A stretch of 64,000 nucleotides of DNA. Origin: Tulasnella sp. 424 (lineage: Eukaryota; Basidiomycota; Agaricomycetes; Cantharellales; Tulasnellaceae). The notes beneath the pieces are model-generated. The model made no database searches, had not been told where the DNA came from, and saw only the letters and a program-made list of their open reading frames with translations. The translations under genes were made by a program, and so were the position numbers. Of the stretch, positions 11,549 to 22,670 are shown piece by piece. The stretch is from the NCBI GenBank assembly GCA_019633425.1, contig WSUB01000019.1, positions 228,941 to 292,940 on the forward strand, read 5' to 3'. Numbering within the stretch: position 1 is the first letter of the stretch; the number at the start of each line of letters is the position of its first letter.

Positions 11549-12808
11549 ATGTCGAGCCGAACCTGCTATAACTGCGGCCAAGGTTCGTGATAGAGCATAT
11601 ATAGAACCGAATTGCGCGTCTTCCTCCCAAGATTCGCTGTTCTTCTTCTCATGTTCTTCTGTGGGCGAACTTGGAGCTGACTGGGGGCGACGGCTTCATT
11701 GCCTGTTGTACTTCTCCTTATGGTTCTTTTTTAACATATATCGCGGTGGGACGACGTCGGCGTACTTCAATACACGGAAATTTCGTTTTTCTGGAACGGT
11801 GGCATCCGGGGGTGTCGTTGGTGTGTGTGGTTCTCTGCATCAGGGGGGCGTTGACGTTGGCTTACTTGAGATCACTCGTGCTGGGGACGTTAGTCTGAAC
11901 CCACAATGGTCGACGTAACGTGATGCATACCGCTCGATCGTGAACGTTTGCACTCGAAAATATAGTTGGTCATAACGCCGCCTCCTGCCCTTCTGCCGGA
12001 ACGCCCACTTGCTACAACTGTGAGCGCTTATCTCCCCCGCACCGCCGAAAGCGGAAGGACTGAGAGACATCCACAAATACGAATGTAGGCGGTCAGCAAG
12101 GGCACGTTTCCAAGGACTGCAGCTCGGAGCCTCAGCCCAAGACTTGCTACAAGTGCAACGAAACCGGCCATATCGTTCGTGTCCTTTTATGCGTCCAGAT
12201 GAAAACGTGATGTGACTCACTTTACTTCTGTTCTTCATAGTCTCGTGAATGTCCCAACGCTCAACAAGGAGGCAGCCAATGGAGCAGCGGCGGCGGCGGC
12301 GGTTCCAGCCAGGAATGCTACAAGTGCGGCAAAGTTGGTCATATTGCTCGTAACTGCCCTGAGGGAGGTAGCAGCAGTCGAGGCGACTACGGTGGTGGAG
12401 GAAGAAGCTACGGCGGCGGAGGAAGTTATAGTAACAAGACCTGGTAAGAGCAAGAAATAAGTGAACCTTCCGGTCTGTCTGCTTACCCTTTCCTCGCCCT
12501 CAGCTACACTTGCGGTGGAACTGGTCACATGTCGCGTGACTGCGTTCAGGGATCAAAGTGCTATAACTGCAACGGAGTCGTGAGTGCTGAGAAAGACGCT
12601 GATAAAAGTACTATTGACTGACTCTCATTCAACAACCTCAGGGCCATATGGCAAAGGACTGCCCTCAGCCACAGAAAAAGGCCTGCTACAACTGTGGCGA
12701 AGAAGGTAAACCTGTCTCCTTCACCTAGGATGACGATGGATTAACTTGATCTCTGTCTCAGGTCACATCTCCCGCGACTGCACGAAGGAGCCAGCCGCCG
12801 CCTCCTAA
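11549..12808 (+). CDS. CCHC zinc-knuckle nucleic-acid-binding protein (CNBP/Gis2 type)
   Basis: Single-stranded RNA/DNA-binding protein related to human CNBP and yeast Gis2, which act in translation and mRNP control. The spliced product carries seven C-x2-C-x4-H-x4-C knuckles: [84 protein letters not shown] and [15 protein letters not shown] Gly/Ser/Tyr-rich RGG-like linker lies between knuckles 4 and 5. Exon 1 (11549-11582) is only 34 nt and is followed by a 383-nt intron (11583-11965), long for this window. Most introns cut inside a knuckle. It ends KEPAAAS at 12808 and faces the receptor gene tail to tail, 228 nt away. Confidence 0.92.
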
Positions 12809-13036
12809 AATCTTCCCGCTACAGGCGGTGATGATCTCTTCGAAGTCTATGTTCCGGATTTGCGTCTCGTGTCTTCCCTGTTCTTGTTTTCTTGAGGGTA
12901 TCGCGTAATTGTAACCATCGGCTCATGTACGATTCCAAAGGCGAAGCAGTTCAATTTCATCTATTCGTTGCTCTCGAAGGATCTATGGTACAGTGAACTA
13001 TACGTGCAATACTAGCAAGAATAAGCAAAGGGATTT

Positions 13037-15237
13037 CTAGACGGCAGGAGCATCTGCGACGATGCCTCGGAGACGCTTTCCAAGACGGCGAGCGGCATAG
13101 AGAAGCGTGATGGCATCGATTGGAGCTTGAACGAGGAGAGTCCAGCGCGAGACTGTGTGGAACCACGGATTCGGATGGTTCGTGCTCAGAGTGTGGGCGA
13201 CACGAACGAGTCCAACGGTGGAGATGAGCATGTACTGTAACAAGATGGAGGAAAATAGATTCAGCGAAGAGTCCAACAACATCGAAGATGGATGACATAC
13301 CGAGAGCGGGAAAATGAGAAACACGGGCGCGATTTGCTGTGCAGTTCTTCGAGCTGGAGCGTAGTCATAAGCAGGTCCATCGTTACCTGAAGAATTCCTA
13401 GCAGAGCGGTAGTTGGAGGATCCAACGTCTTGATTTGTTGCGGCGTTAGCAGCGGCCCACGCAGAGCTCGGAGTTCTCGTAGAGAGTGGGGGGTACATTA
13501 CTCGAGCCGGTCCGCTCTGAGAAGGAGTCATACCGCCAATGTTCGGAGACGGGCTACGGGAGGGGTAAGATTCTGAGCGGGAGTGAGATTGATTGGCGTG
13601 ATTGGGTATGTTGAGCAGGTCCGTGCCAGGAGCGGTCCGTTGTCGGATGCGAGATCCAGCGCTAAAGTTGGGAGGTTCGTCCATTGCGACGGAATGCGAG
13701 ACGCCCGACGAAGATGCGACAAGTTCAGGCACTTGAGATGATCTTGGGGACATCGTAACTCGACGCTGTTGAGGGGTTGTAAATCCTGGAGTGGGATCGC
13801 CAATGTTCCAGCCAGTCCAGCCGAGGAAAGAGCTCGAGATGCGGTTCATGAGCGAGCCTGTGGCGGACATGGGTCGAGTACTGTGTTCACGCGTAAGTGG
13901 GGCACCACTGCTAGCGGACGTCCCTTGGCTCAATCCCGTGTCGGTGCTCATAGCTTGGCTGGCGTCGTGATCAAGGTTAGTCGCCTCAGTACCAATGGTG
14001 GACGCGCTCCAGCGAGAAACAGTAATGAAACCGTCTCTCATGCGTTCGCTTATCCTTATATTCTCTATATTATGTCGTCGTTCGGGTTCAATAGGGCCTA
14101 GAGAAGGGGTACTTGGTGTTGGCAGGCGACCGACCGGGTATGGTGTACCTCGAGGTTCGGGGGTCGGTTCTGATGGATCTAGGACCATGGCAACGCGAAA
14201 CACTGTATTTCGGCGACGACTTCGTGGTCTGCCTGTGCTTGTCGTTGCGCCACTCTGGGAGCTTGGATCGGGTGTCAATTGGATGGGCTGCTCGAGAATG
14301 GCAGGTCGAGGTCGTCGAATATAACAAAACGTTAGGATGTAGTAGGAGCTGATGACAATGCAGACCAAGAGCCGAGGACCAAATACTGAGAGTTCGTTCC
14401 ATATCTTTCTGCTTCGAGAGTGCTAATGGATGAACGTTGAGCACCAAGGGGCGGCGAGAAGTCAGAAACCTACGCTGTAACAGAAGCCTGGGGATGTTTG
14501 GTCGGAGTAAGGAATGCTTCAAGTTGCTTGCAGGAAATCACACGTACCTCCAATGTAGTCAGTCCCGTACAGCCCAGCTTGGAGGACCGAGAAGAATACG
14601 GCTAAAGTGTAGAGCAGCGGCGGGATATACCTCCAGTTTTGTTCGATGTTTTGAGTAATGATAGAAAGAGGGTCAACGATAATGCAGTAGGTCACCCAGG
14701 CGAGCGTCACGGTCCAGAGATACTCGCTCCACTGCCACAGCTGCACGACGACGGCTAAGAATTGGCATAAGAGAGTCCCGCTCCTCGGGTGAGCACCCGC
14801 AAGAGCGAATAGCAGCAGAAACACGAGAGTAAGTCTGAGTGGGAACGGTTAGCCGCGAATGGCAAAAGTGCAAGGCCAAAAAGAACTTACGCTGCAAAAA
14901 AGTGAGCCACGAAAAGACCGAAGAGCATCTTCATCCTGAGATTATTTCTTTCACTCGGAGGAGCTGTTAGGTATACGGACATCACGACAGCTGAGGATAC
15001 TACGCTGGTGAGAGAAAGGAGAAGAGAGACAATGTTTCCGGTTCTGCCGACGGTGCTGTCGTCTGGAATGATTCCGTAGGCGGCGTAAAAGTCGTTGACG
15101 GGTGATAACGTTGTCTGCTCGTTCTCGTCTCTTGTGGACAGTTCCATGGTCATACCTATAAACGGGATGATGGCGGCGAGCAGCTGTGATACGAAGGGCA
15201 TCCTGCCTAGACTTGAAGGGTGGACGATGAAAGTCAA
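13037..15237 (-). CDS. Seven-helix receptor with very large third cytoplasmic loop (Git3/cAMP-receptor type)
   Basis: Predicted plasma-membrane G-protein-coupled receptor. Exon 1 holds helix 1 (IVSLLLSLTSVVSSAVVMSV) and the start of helix 2. The next exon has helices 2-4 (LTLVFLLLFALAG, LWTVTLAWVTYCIIV, YIPPLLYTLAVFFSVLQAG). A splice at a TCTCAG acceptor then gives helix 5 (LLVCIVISSYYILTFCYIRR). About 300 residues of Ser/Thr/Pro/Arg-rich sequence follow before helix 6 (QIAPVFLIFPLS, then YMLISTVGLVRVAH), and helix 7 sits near WTLLVQAPIDAITLLYAARR. The long Ser-rich loop and short tail fit the fungal Git3/Gpr1 nutrient-sensing class, but the ligand is unknown. Two starts are possible, 15237 or 15198. 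It lies 1.4 kb from the PKA gene. Confidence 0.75.
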
Positions 15238-16685
15238 GATGGGAAGGGCAAACCGCGTCTGATATCACGTGTCGAACAAACAATCTTATGTCATCGCTGA
15301 TCATCGCACTTCTCGAGGCTGACGAGTCTAAATGAGCATAGCTGCACGATCTCTACTCTATCCATCTTCTTGAATGATCACCCTCACCACGTTCCACTGA
15401 TGTTTAAAGAAGCTACACACTCTCCGAAGCCGGTTGCAGTCATAAAATCTAACCTTATATGGTCATTTTACGTCTATCCGGAGAACGACCTTTTTGGAGG
15501 GTTTCGAGGGCTTCCTCTATTACACTATTGGGCGATGGTCGCCGAGATACCCGATATGGGATTGCATTTCGAGGGCATGTCTCAAAAACAAGATCCGTTT
15601 GCTCTTAGATTTTACTTCTTTGCATTGGACAAGAGCCGTGCAAGTGATCAGCTATCCTCGCAGAGCAGGCGCGGTCTTTCGAGAGCAACACACAAAGCAG
15701 CCACATTTGAGGCTTGCAAGCTGGAGCCTGACGATCACGAAGCGCAAGAACAGGAGGCTCTCGCCACCTAGCCCCTTGAGCCTGCTTCCTGCGCCAAAGG
15801 GTGCTTCTCACATCGGTTGCGGCGGCTTCTACCGCGGTGAGGCCGTTGGCGGTCCATCATCCGCCACACCCACCCACAAATGGTTGCGTCGATACGTGGG
15901 TCTCATGCCCGAGCTTCTTTCCGCATAAGTACCCCCTTCCGGAGAGAATTTGACTTGTGCCGAAGCTTGGCTGAACTCCGGGCAATAAATGAACAATTTG
16001 CATCTCATTTGGGCCGACCCATACCGTATAAGGCTATATGAGTGTTGGCGGGAACGTTAACTGCCACCGATCTGCACGGGACGGCTGACCCGAAGGAACT
16101 TTACACGTCCACGTATACGCCGTGTATCTTTGTCATTCACACTCTGTTTACAGCGGCCAGCGTTCGTTTTTGGCCATCAACCCTCACACATTTACCACCT
16201 CTCTCAGAGCTGCCCCTCCTTTTTTCTGGATAGGTTTCTGCGAGCCGCAGCTATATGCTTCTTAAAAGAACTCACCTCCATCGAAGGAAGGATCTGCAGG
16301 ATTAAGAGGCATCTCCTTTGCTCCTCACGAACTGCTTTATTGCTCTGACGACGCATGTAGAGCGCTTATGGTTTTATTGCAAAGAAGCAGGCGATGTACA
16401 CTTGCCCCCTCCGTCCACATCCCGCGCGTCACATATATTACCATCCGCAAGACTTGGCTACAAGCCTTCGCACATCATTAGAGCCGCTCCCTCAACTTTT
16501 TTCCCCTTGCACTTGTTTCCGGTGAACCGTACTCCGGCCTAAACTCCGTTTCCCGCGGCTCCATTTCCTCTCTGGTGATAATCGCCATCCCTTTATTCCC
16601 CCTCGTCGTCACTTCTCGAGCGAAACCCACTCAACCCAGTCAGAAATTCTCATCGCCAGTCCCCCCTCGCTCATCCCAGCTCACA
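15238..16685. other. Divergent promoter region, receptor and PKA
   Basis: About 1.45 kb between two genes that diverge. No recognisable coding sequence: the open frames at 15370-15928 overlap in two registers and have no domain. The last 200 nt before the PKA start are pyrimidine-rich, consistent with a promoter and leader. Confidence 0.5.
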
Positions 16686-18229
16686 ATGGACTTCCAGATC
16701 CTCAAATACCAAAACTCTGAGCCAAATCCTGCGGCTTCATACCCTTCACCTCGAACAGAGTCTCAGAGCAGTCCAACCCCGTCCTCTCCCATCTACGAGC
16801 AGTCGCGCCAGGTCCAGGCACCACAGTCGCTTGACCCGTTGTCGACTGGCACGGAGTACATGGATCCAATGCGAGCCAAAGTAACCGACGACGATCTCGA
16901 ACGCTTGGAGGGTGATGCCAGAGACCACGACGCAGTGTTGAAACCCAGGAAAGCTCCCCCACTGCCCGAGGAGCACATCTACGTCCACGACCCACAATTC
17001 CCACTCAACCTGACCGACTTTGAAGTGATGGAGACACTCGGTACGTGAACCCATCCTCAATCTTGTGTTTTTGTTCCCGTCAGTCCTGATTTGAACGCAT
17101 TGGCCCACCCACCACCTCCTGCCTCATCGCCTCAACAGGGACCGGCACGTTCGGGCGTGTCTTGTTGGTACGACTGCGCTCCACATCGCCCCATGCCCAA
17201 CCAGGGGTGCAACAACACTTCGCGATGAAGGTTCTGCGCAAAACCGAGGTAGTTCGGCTACGACAGGTCACTCACGTCCAGGCGGAGCGATTCATCCTCT
17301 CGCGTATCCAACATCCCTTCATCGTCGACCTGTACGCGACGTTTAGCGACCCGTTCAACGTGTACATGCTCCTTTCCTACGTGCCTGGGGGCGAGCTGTT
17401 TTCTCACCTCCGGCGCGCTGGGCGATTTACGCCGGACGTCACGCGCTTCTACCTGGCAGGCATCGTCCTGGCCCTCCGCTACCTGCACAGCTACAACATC
17501 ATCTACCGCGACCTCAAACCCGAGAACCTCCTATTGGACCACCGAGGATACTTGCGCATTGCCGATTTCGGCTTCAGCAAGATCGTGGATGACCGAACAT
17601 GGACGTTGTGCGGGACCCCGGAGTACCTCGCGCCGGAGATTATCCAGTCCAGTGGACATGGCAAAGCCGTCGACTGGTGGGCTTGCGGTATCCTGACGTA
17701 CGAAATGCTCGTGGGCTATCCCCCTTTCTTCGACGACAACCCATTCGGGATCTACGAGAAGATTCTCAGGGGCAAGATTCACTGGCCGAAGGAAATGGAT
17801 CACCGAAGCAAAGAATTGATCAAAGGCTTCCTCAATCCGGACCGCAGCAAGAGATTAGGCAATTTGAGAGGCGGGGCCGATGATGTCTTGATCCATGATT
17901 GGTTCAGGGGTGTTGATTGGACTGCACTCGAACGAGGGGAGATCAGGGTATGTGTTTCGTCTTCTTCCTTTTGTTCTAACCTTGTTTCGTGCGCTGTCAA
18001 ATCATGCCTTCCACACGTTGCTGACGGATTTTCCATGTTGTGGCCCATTCATTCCATCCTCCCCCTCCAGGCGCCACTTATTCCGGTCGTAACGTCATCT
18101 GCCGATACTCGGAATTTCACCAACCTGCCGTTACCCGACCCCTCGGACCTTCCTGGTTTGATTCCGTCTCTTGCGGGCCGCCTTCACGAAATTCCGGATT
18201 CGACTGGCGATCTCTTTGCAAATTTCTAA
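16686..18229 (+). CDS. cAMP-dependent protein kinase catalytic subunit (PKA)
   Basis: AGC-family Ser/Thr kinase that acts when cAMP releases the regulatory subunit. Three exons: 16686-17040, 17139-17947 and 18071-18229. About 115 residues of disordered N-terminal tail precede the kinase domain. The glycine loop GTGTFGRV is rebuilt across intron 1. Further motifs are FAMKVLRKTEVV (Lys), YRDLKPENLLLD (catalytic loop), IADFGFSK (DFG), WTLCGTPEYLAPEI (activation loop Thr and APE), and DWWACGILTYEM. The sequence KRLGNLRGGADDV is characteristic of PKA. The C-terminal tail ends in FANF, matching the C-terminal FxxF that docks on the PKA N-lobe. The tail between SSADTRNF and the end is rich in Pro and Leu and diverges from better-known homologues. 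Confidence 0.95.
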
Positions 18230-18855
18230 ATTTCCGAATGCACAAAGCCTCTGTCAAAAAGCAATATTAGTCCCCACTGACCGTACGCAACTGCAGGGCA
18301 GTTTCAGGTTCTGTAATCTCGCACAGGCACATCTCATCCCCTCATTCGTTCCTGTAATACCCTAACAAGAAAACGTCGTCCTATCCAAACCGTGTCTTCC
18401 ATACCGCTCTCGAATACTGTCTCCCTTTTGTTTATTGTCAGCTCGCTTCCTGTCCAAGTAGCACACTCCCCGAACCTGCTCATCTAAAACTTTGTTGTTT
18501 CCTTGTTGCTGTACATTCGAACTTTTGTTTTAGTGTTGTCATTACACCCATGCTGTGCAAGCAGCTGTGCGAATGCGATAATCTATCTTCTACAGGATGA
18601 CGTCGTTATAGATACAGAGTAGGTGTCAGAAGACCCAAAGGGGAAAGCGGAGGAGAAGGGATAGCCTGTGCGACTGGAGGGAAGGAAGGTGCCATCACAC
18701 GACGACACGATCACTTGTCACGGTCATCCTATCCCGTTTCTGTTGATCATTCAATGGGTCTGTAAGTGGAAAGTAGAGAATCTGATACTCTCCATGCCGG
18801 CTTCGGGTTCCATCATGTGTCAGAACCAGGTTCTAAACCGAGTTCGAACCAGATC
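18230..18855. other. Tail-to-tail interval, PKA and C78 peptidase
   Basis: Contains the PKA 3' flank and probably the 3' end of the peptidase gene. On the minus strand a GTAAGA donor overlaps the peptidase stop codon, and a TTTCCACTTACAG acceptor lies about 100 nt downstream. If that intron is used, the stop moves to 18747. Confidence 0.5.
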
Positions 18856-20841
18856 TTACCTGAGTTGGCCTAGATCCACTCTGAAGACGCTCAACGTTCT
18901 CCAAGGATCGAGATCTTCTTCTTCCGCATACTGCGGCGTTTTTCTAAGGCGTGTGGGCGAGCGTGACTTGTCCTTTCTTGGCTGCCGGGAGTTAACTGGG
19001 AAGCCCTGCCTGTCGACCTCCAAGAGGTCATCTGGGCGTCCACCTCCTCGGGTTCTCTTTGCAAAGAACCCCCTCTCACCCTCCATATCGGAGTCAGAGT
19101 CGATGATGATGGGATCTTCCGACAGAGCTGATTCTTGGGGTCCTTTAGGAGGGCTGTCCTGATTACTTTTGCCAAACGGACGCTTTAGTGCCGGCAAGTG
19201 CGATTTTGAGGGATTGCGATGGAAAAAGCTTGTTATGAGTTTTATAGACTTGATACTCCTCGTGTCGTCACTGGTTTTCGTACTCGGAGGCCGACGCGAC
19301 GGCGGACTGGGCGGGGTTGGAGGGGGCTTAAATGGGAAGGAAGGTGACGTGGAGGGGCCTGCGGTGTTCTGTTCTTGGGCAGGCGCCAATTTTCTAGAGG
19401 ATTTACTAGGTGACGGTGTAAACGCTGGGGTAGCGGTCCTCTGCTTTTTCGAGCGGCTATGAGACGCGAGAGCAGCCTTCCGCAAAGGCTCTTTGATTGA
19501 CCTGAGACGTAAGATGTCAGCATCCGGTATTTGGAACAGCAATATCCTCCATCTCACCTGGCAGGGTCAAAAATCAGTAGATTTGTGACACCATACTTGG
19601 TCAGCTCATAACCAACGATCGTTCTTGAATGCCCGTTATGTTGAAGGACGATGGGCATATGGTTTGACATGATTATTTGAGGTCCGTGGCGCTCTTCTTG
19701 ACTTGAAGCCTGACTCGCGGATGGTGGGGGAGCTTGGGACGGAGAGGAGGAGGAACTGGAGAAATACTCCACAACCCAGTGGATGAGTGCCGCAGCAGTA
19801 TCTTGATTTCGGCTGTACTTTGACCTCGGGAAATCCACTAGTTCGCACCTGAAGCATCGGGTTAAGTCAATCTGACCGTTGTTACTGCGACGAGGAAGAT
19901 GGTCCCTACGGTATCCCCTTCCATGTCATCGCGACATAGATCTCCCCGGTTCCGATCCACTTTGTCGTCCCCACCAAACGATGCTTCAACTGTTGAGCTC
20001 CGATAGAGTCATATCCTTCCTTCCACGCGCTCTCTATCCATTTCTGGAGATTACGGATGCCTGGAGGGCACCGAGGATCACTCTCAAGCATGGCGAAGTA
20101 AGACGCTTGATATGGTTGCGTTGTCAGGGCGGTTGCAGCCATCATGAAGTTGCGGTATCCACATGTCCATGTCTTGTCGACTGCAAGGGGTGCTTAGACA
20201 AGCTATCGCTCCAAGGTCTAGACTCCTTCGCTCACCAAATTGCCCAGAGATATGGGTCACACCTTCGAAGCACAAGACAGCGCGCCGAGTGGAGCTTTTG
20301 GGATGCATAAGCAGCCTTTTTATCACAGGGATGAGACCTGGCAGGAATTCCATGCAAGCAGGCAGAGATCAGTTATCCGGGCGTGCGGAAAGTGGTATGG
20401 AGCTCGCGCGCTAACCTGGTGTAAAGTTCTTTGGCGGTGTTCCATCCATGAACGGATGCCAGTAAACGTCATGAGCAAGGACTATTGGGGAGTGAAATGG
20501 CATTGATGGACCGCCTTTGCCTGGTTCCTTCGCTGCGTCAATCCAAGGGAGGTCTTTCAGGGGTTGCACAGCGGATCCATTATTAGCAATGCCTCGTCAC
20601 CTCGGCTCCCGCCACCTGTCAAGGTGGTGTACCACGCATCGGTACGCTTTGGGTCCAGCGACGCTGTTGCAGGCGGCGTTCGCTGGTGTTGTTCCTGTTC
20701 TACAGCAAAGTGGACATCGTAGTGGACAGAGCGCTCATGTTCAGTCAAGTGGTCGAGGTTGGAATAACAGATTTGGCAGGATACTGATTCGGGATGCTGA
20801 GAGTAGAGATATTCGACTTCAGGACTTCGTCTTGTTGACAT
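18856..20841 (-). CDS. C78-family cysteine peptidase, ZUFSP type
   Basis: Related to ZUFSP/ZUP1 (K63-linkage deubiquitinase) and fungal Mug105. The start at 20841 gives MSTRRSPEVEYLY and then a C2H2-type finger (CQICYSNLDHLTEHERSVH). A later exon carries YWHPFMDGTPPKNFTPG, followed by GLIPVIKRLLMHPKSSTRRA. An intron ending TTGCAG then restores DKTWTCGYRNFMMAA, which holds the expected catalytic Cys. The Asp/Trp block (AALIHWVVEYF) and PIVLQHNGHSRTIVGYE with the catalytic His follow, then LLIFDP. The C-terminal 230 residues are Ser/Pro/Lys-rich and probably disordered. The stop is uncertain: an alternative intron would end the gene at 18747. It shares a 220-nt divergent promoter with the Nudix gene. 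Confidence 0.85.
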
Positions 20842-21063
20842 CCAACTCAACGCAAGAGGAGGAGAGCGGTGGGCAGTTGAGAGTGCAATGAACAAGTGGA
20901 GAAGGGAGGAGGCGGCGAATCGCTGAGAAAGAAGACGCCGCGTTTCTCATAGCACAAGTGCCGCCCGTCTGACGAGGTTCTGCAGACAACTACCACCGTC
21001 TCCCCGGGAGCTGCTCTCCCGCTGCCGCTCCTCTAACCACTCAAAGACACCTCAGTTTTCAAA

Positions 21064-21633
21064 ATGACTTCCTCAATGACCCTATATTGCGACGAATACC
21101 ACTGCAGCGCAGGCTGCGTCCTCTTCCGGTTCGACACCCCAACTCCTCAAATCTGCATCCTTCGAAACAACCGCTCGAGAGAGTACGTCCTCCCGAAAGG
21201 CCACAAAGACCTAGGGGAGTCGATCGAACAAGCCGCCTTGCGTGAGACGTACGAGGAGACTGGATGGCCTTGTGAATTCCTCCCAACCAACATCGTCACT
21301 CGTGCCCCACCACCTGGCGTGTCGAGTGGTGAGGTGGCGAGGGAGGCGCTCGGAGCGACGAAGGAGGCTATCGCCGTGACTCTGCGCAATTTGGACGGGA
21401 AGCCGGGGTCCGTCAAGTTTGTGTTTTGGTTTATTGCTCAAATCACGAGCACCAAGCAGCACCTCAACACGCAGATGGCTGGGGAGGACCTGGAGGCGAA
21501 GTTCATGGATGGTGAGGAGGCTATACGGACACTTAGTCGACCAGGCGATAGAGACGTGGCGAAGAGGGCATTAGAGCTCGTAAACAAGACTCGAGCGGCT
21601 CCGGCTGCTAATGCGTCGTCGAACAAGTCATGA
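21064..21633 (+). CDS. Nudix hydrolase (diphosphoinositol/diadenosine polyphosphate type)
   Basis: Intronless, 189 residues. The Nudix box is complete: a Gly at the start of GHKDLGESIEQAAL, then RETYEETGW, giving the G-x5-E-x7-RE-x2-EE-x-G pattern with the metal-binding glutamates. The lead-in CVLFRFDTPTPQICILR and YVLPKGHKD resemble the Aps1/DIPP group, which hydrolyses diphosphoinositol polyphosphates and ApnA. Substrate choice is inference. An insert rich in Ala and Glu (around residues 85-105) separates the box from VKFVFWFIAQI. The start codon lies 222 nt from the divergent C78 peptidase gene. Confidence 0.88.
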   Translation: MTSSMTLYCDEYHCSAGCVLFRFDTPTPQICILRNNRSREYVLPKGHKDLGESIEQAALRETYEETGWPCEFLPTNIVTRAPPPGVSSGEVAREALGATKEAIAVTLRNLDGKPGSVKFVFWFIAQITSTKQHLNTQMAGEDLEAKFMDGEEAIRTLSRPGDRDVAKRALELVNKTRAAPAANASSNKS

Positions 21634-22670
21634 TGTATTGTCTCCAAGGTACGCAGCGTGTGGTTGCTCGATATGGTTATCAACTAACGAAAACCATTCC
21701 ATTTCTTCACATTCGATTAGTTCTCATCCCATCTCGCTCTGCATAATAATCTCCCCTTGTCGATGAAGTTAGCTTACAGTATCCTGTGGAGATGATGGGA
21801 AAAGGGAAACGATCGCTTGAAATCTCTTGTCAATGATTATGTGTGTCATTGAAGGGTTTGAAGAGCGCTGGGTGTCTCGAGTCGATGAAGAATACGTCGT
21901 CAGCTCCAGATTGACGTCTCCATTACCTGATGCTAGGCAAGCCTCGTGTGCATACTTTCTTTTTTTCCTCTTTCGCGTTGGTTCTGGAACTTTCAGCTCA
22001 CTCTCATCCTCGGAAAATACGTTTTTCGGCGTCTTCCGGATCCTCATTTTTTCCTTCTCTCTGCTCGCAGGTTCGTTTGACTTTCCATCGTCGAGGATTC
22101 AACACGTTGCAAGGTTTGGATGGCCGGTCGGGCAATTCAAAGCCTCCGCGGCCGAGGACCGACGAGAAGTTTGCTTGGTAACTCCGATCAATCTCCCGCG
22201 GTTATTGTTGCGCAAAATACCCAAATGGAACCGAAGAGATCGAGTAGTTTTAGGTAGTATTAGATATAATCTCATTTGCATCGATTTATTTGTCGGGATT
22301 GAAAACCGGGTCCCGATCCCGATCAACGCTGTTTACTCAGAATAGAAGGATCTCCATCGAATGCACGGACCTACCGCTTGAGGGGTGTTGGTTACTTCTC
22401 TCTGATCTTTTACCATTTTAGGGAAAATTCATCCAGCTGTGGTTTTATCCATTGGCAAGGTCATATCCTCGGCAAAGGCGGACTCGGAACCCCGGAGCTT
22501 CCGACCTGGTATTCGAACAATGTCTGTCTACGTGGGATCTTCCCCTGAGCTGAGATCAGCAAGTGGTCCCATTTACGTGCTTCGGGTCTCCCATCCAGAA
22601 TCTTGACTCTCGCGCGTTCACATCTCAAGCCCAGCTGTCTCCATCACCATCGTGTAAAACCTATCCAGCA
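21634..22670. other. Intergenic, Nudix to Rab
   Basis: About 1 kb without a recognisable gene. One plus-strand frame (21827-22345) is open for 172 codons, but it is hydrophobic and Ser-rich without a family signature, and the minus strand is open over part of the same stretch. Confidence 0.45.

Noticed and set aside
11683..11898. Open frames inside the first intron of the CNBP-type gene
   Set aside because: Without family content; protein continuity of the first zinc knuckle requires the region to be spliced out.
15370..15928. Two overlapping plus-strand frames between the receptor and PKA
   Set aside because: They are in different registers, carry no domain and lie in a divergent promoter region.
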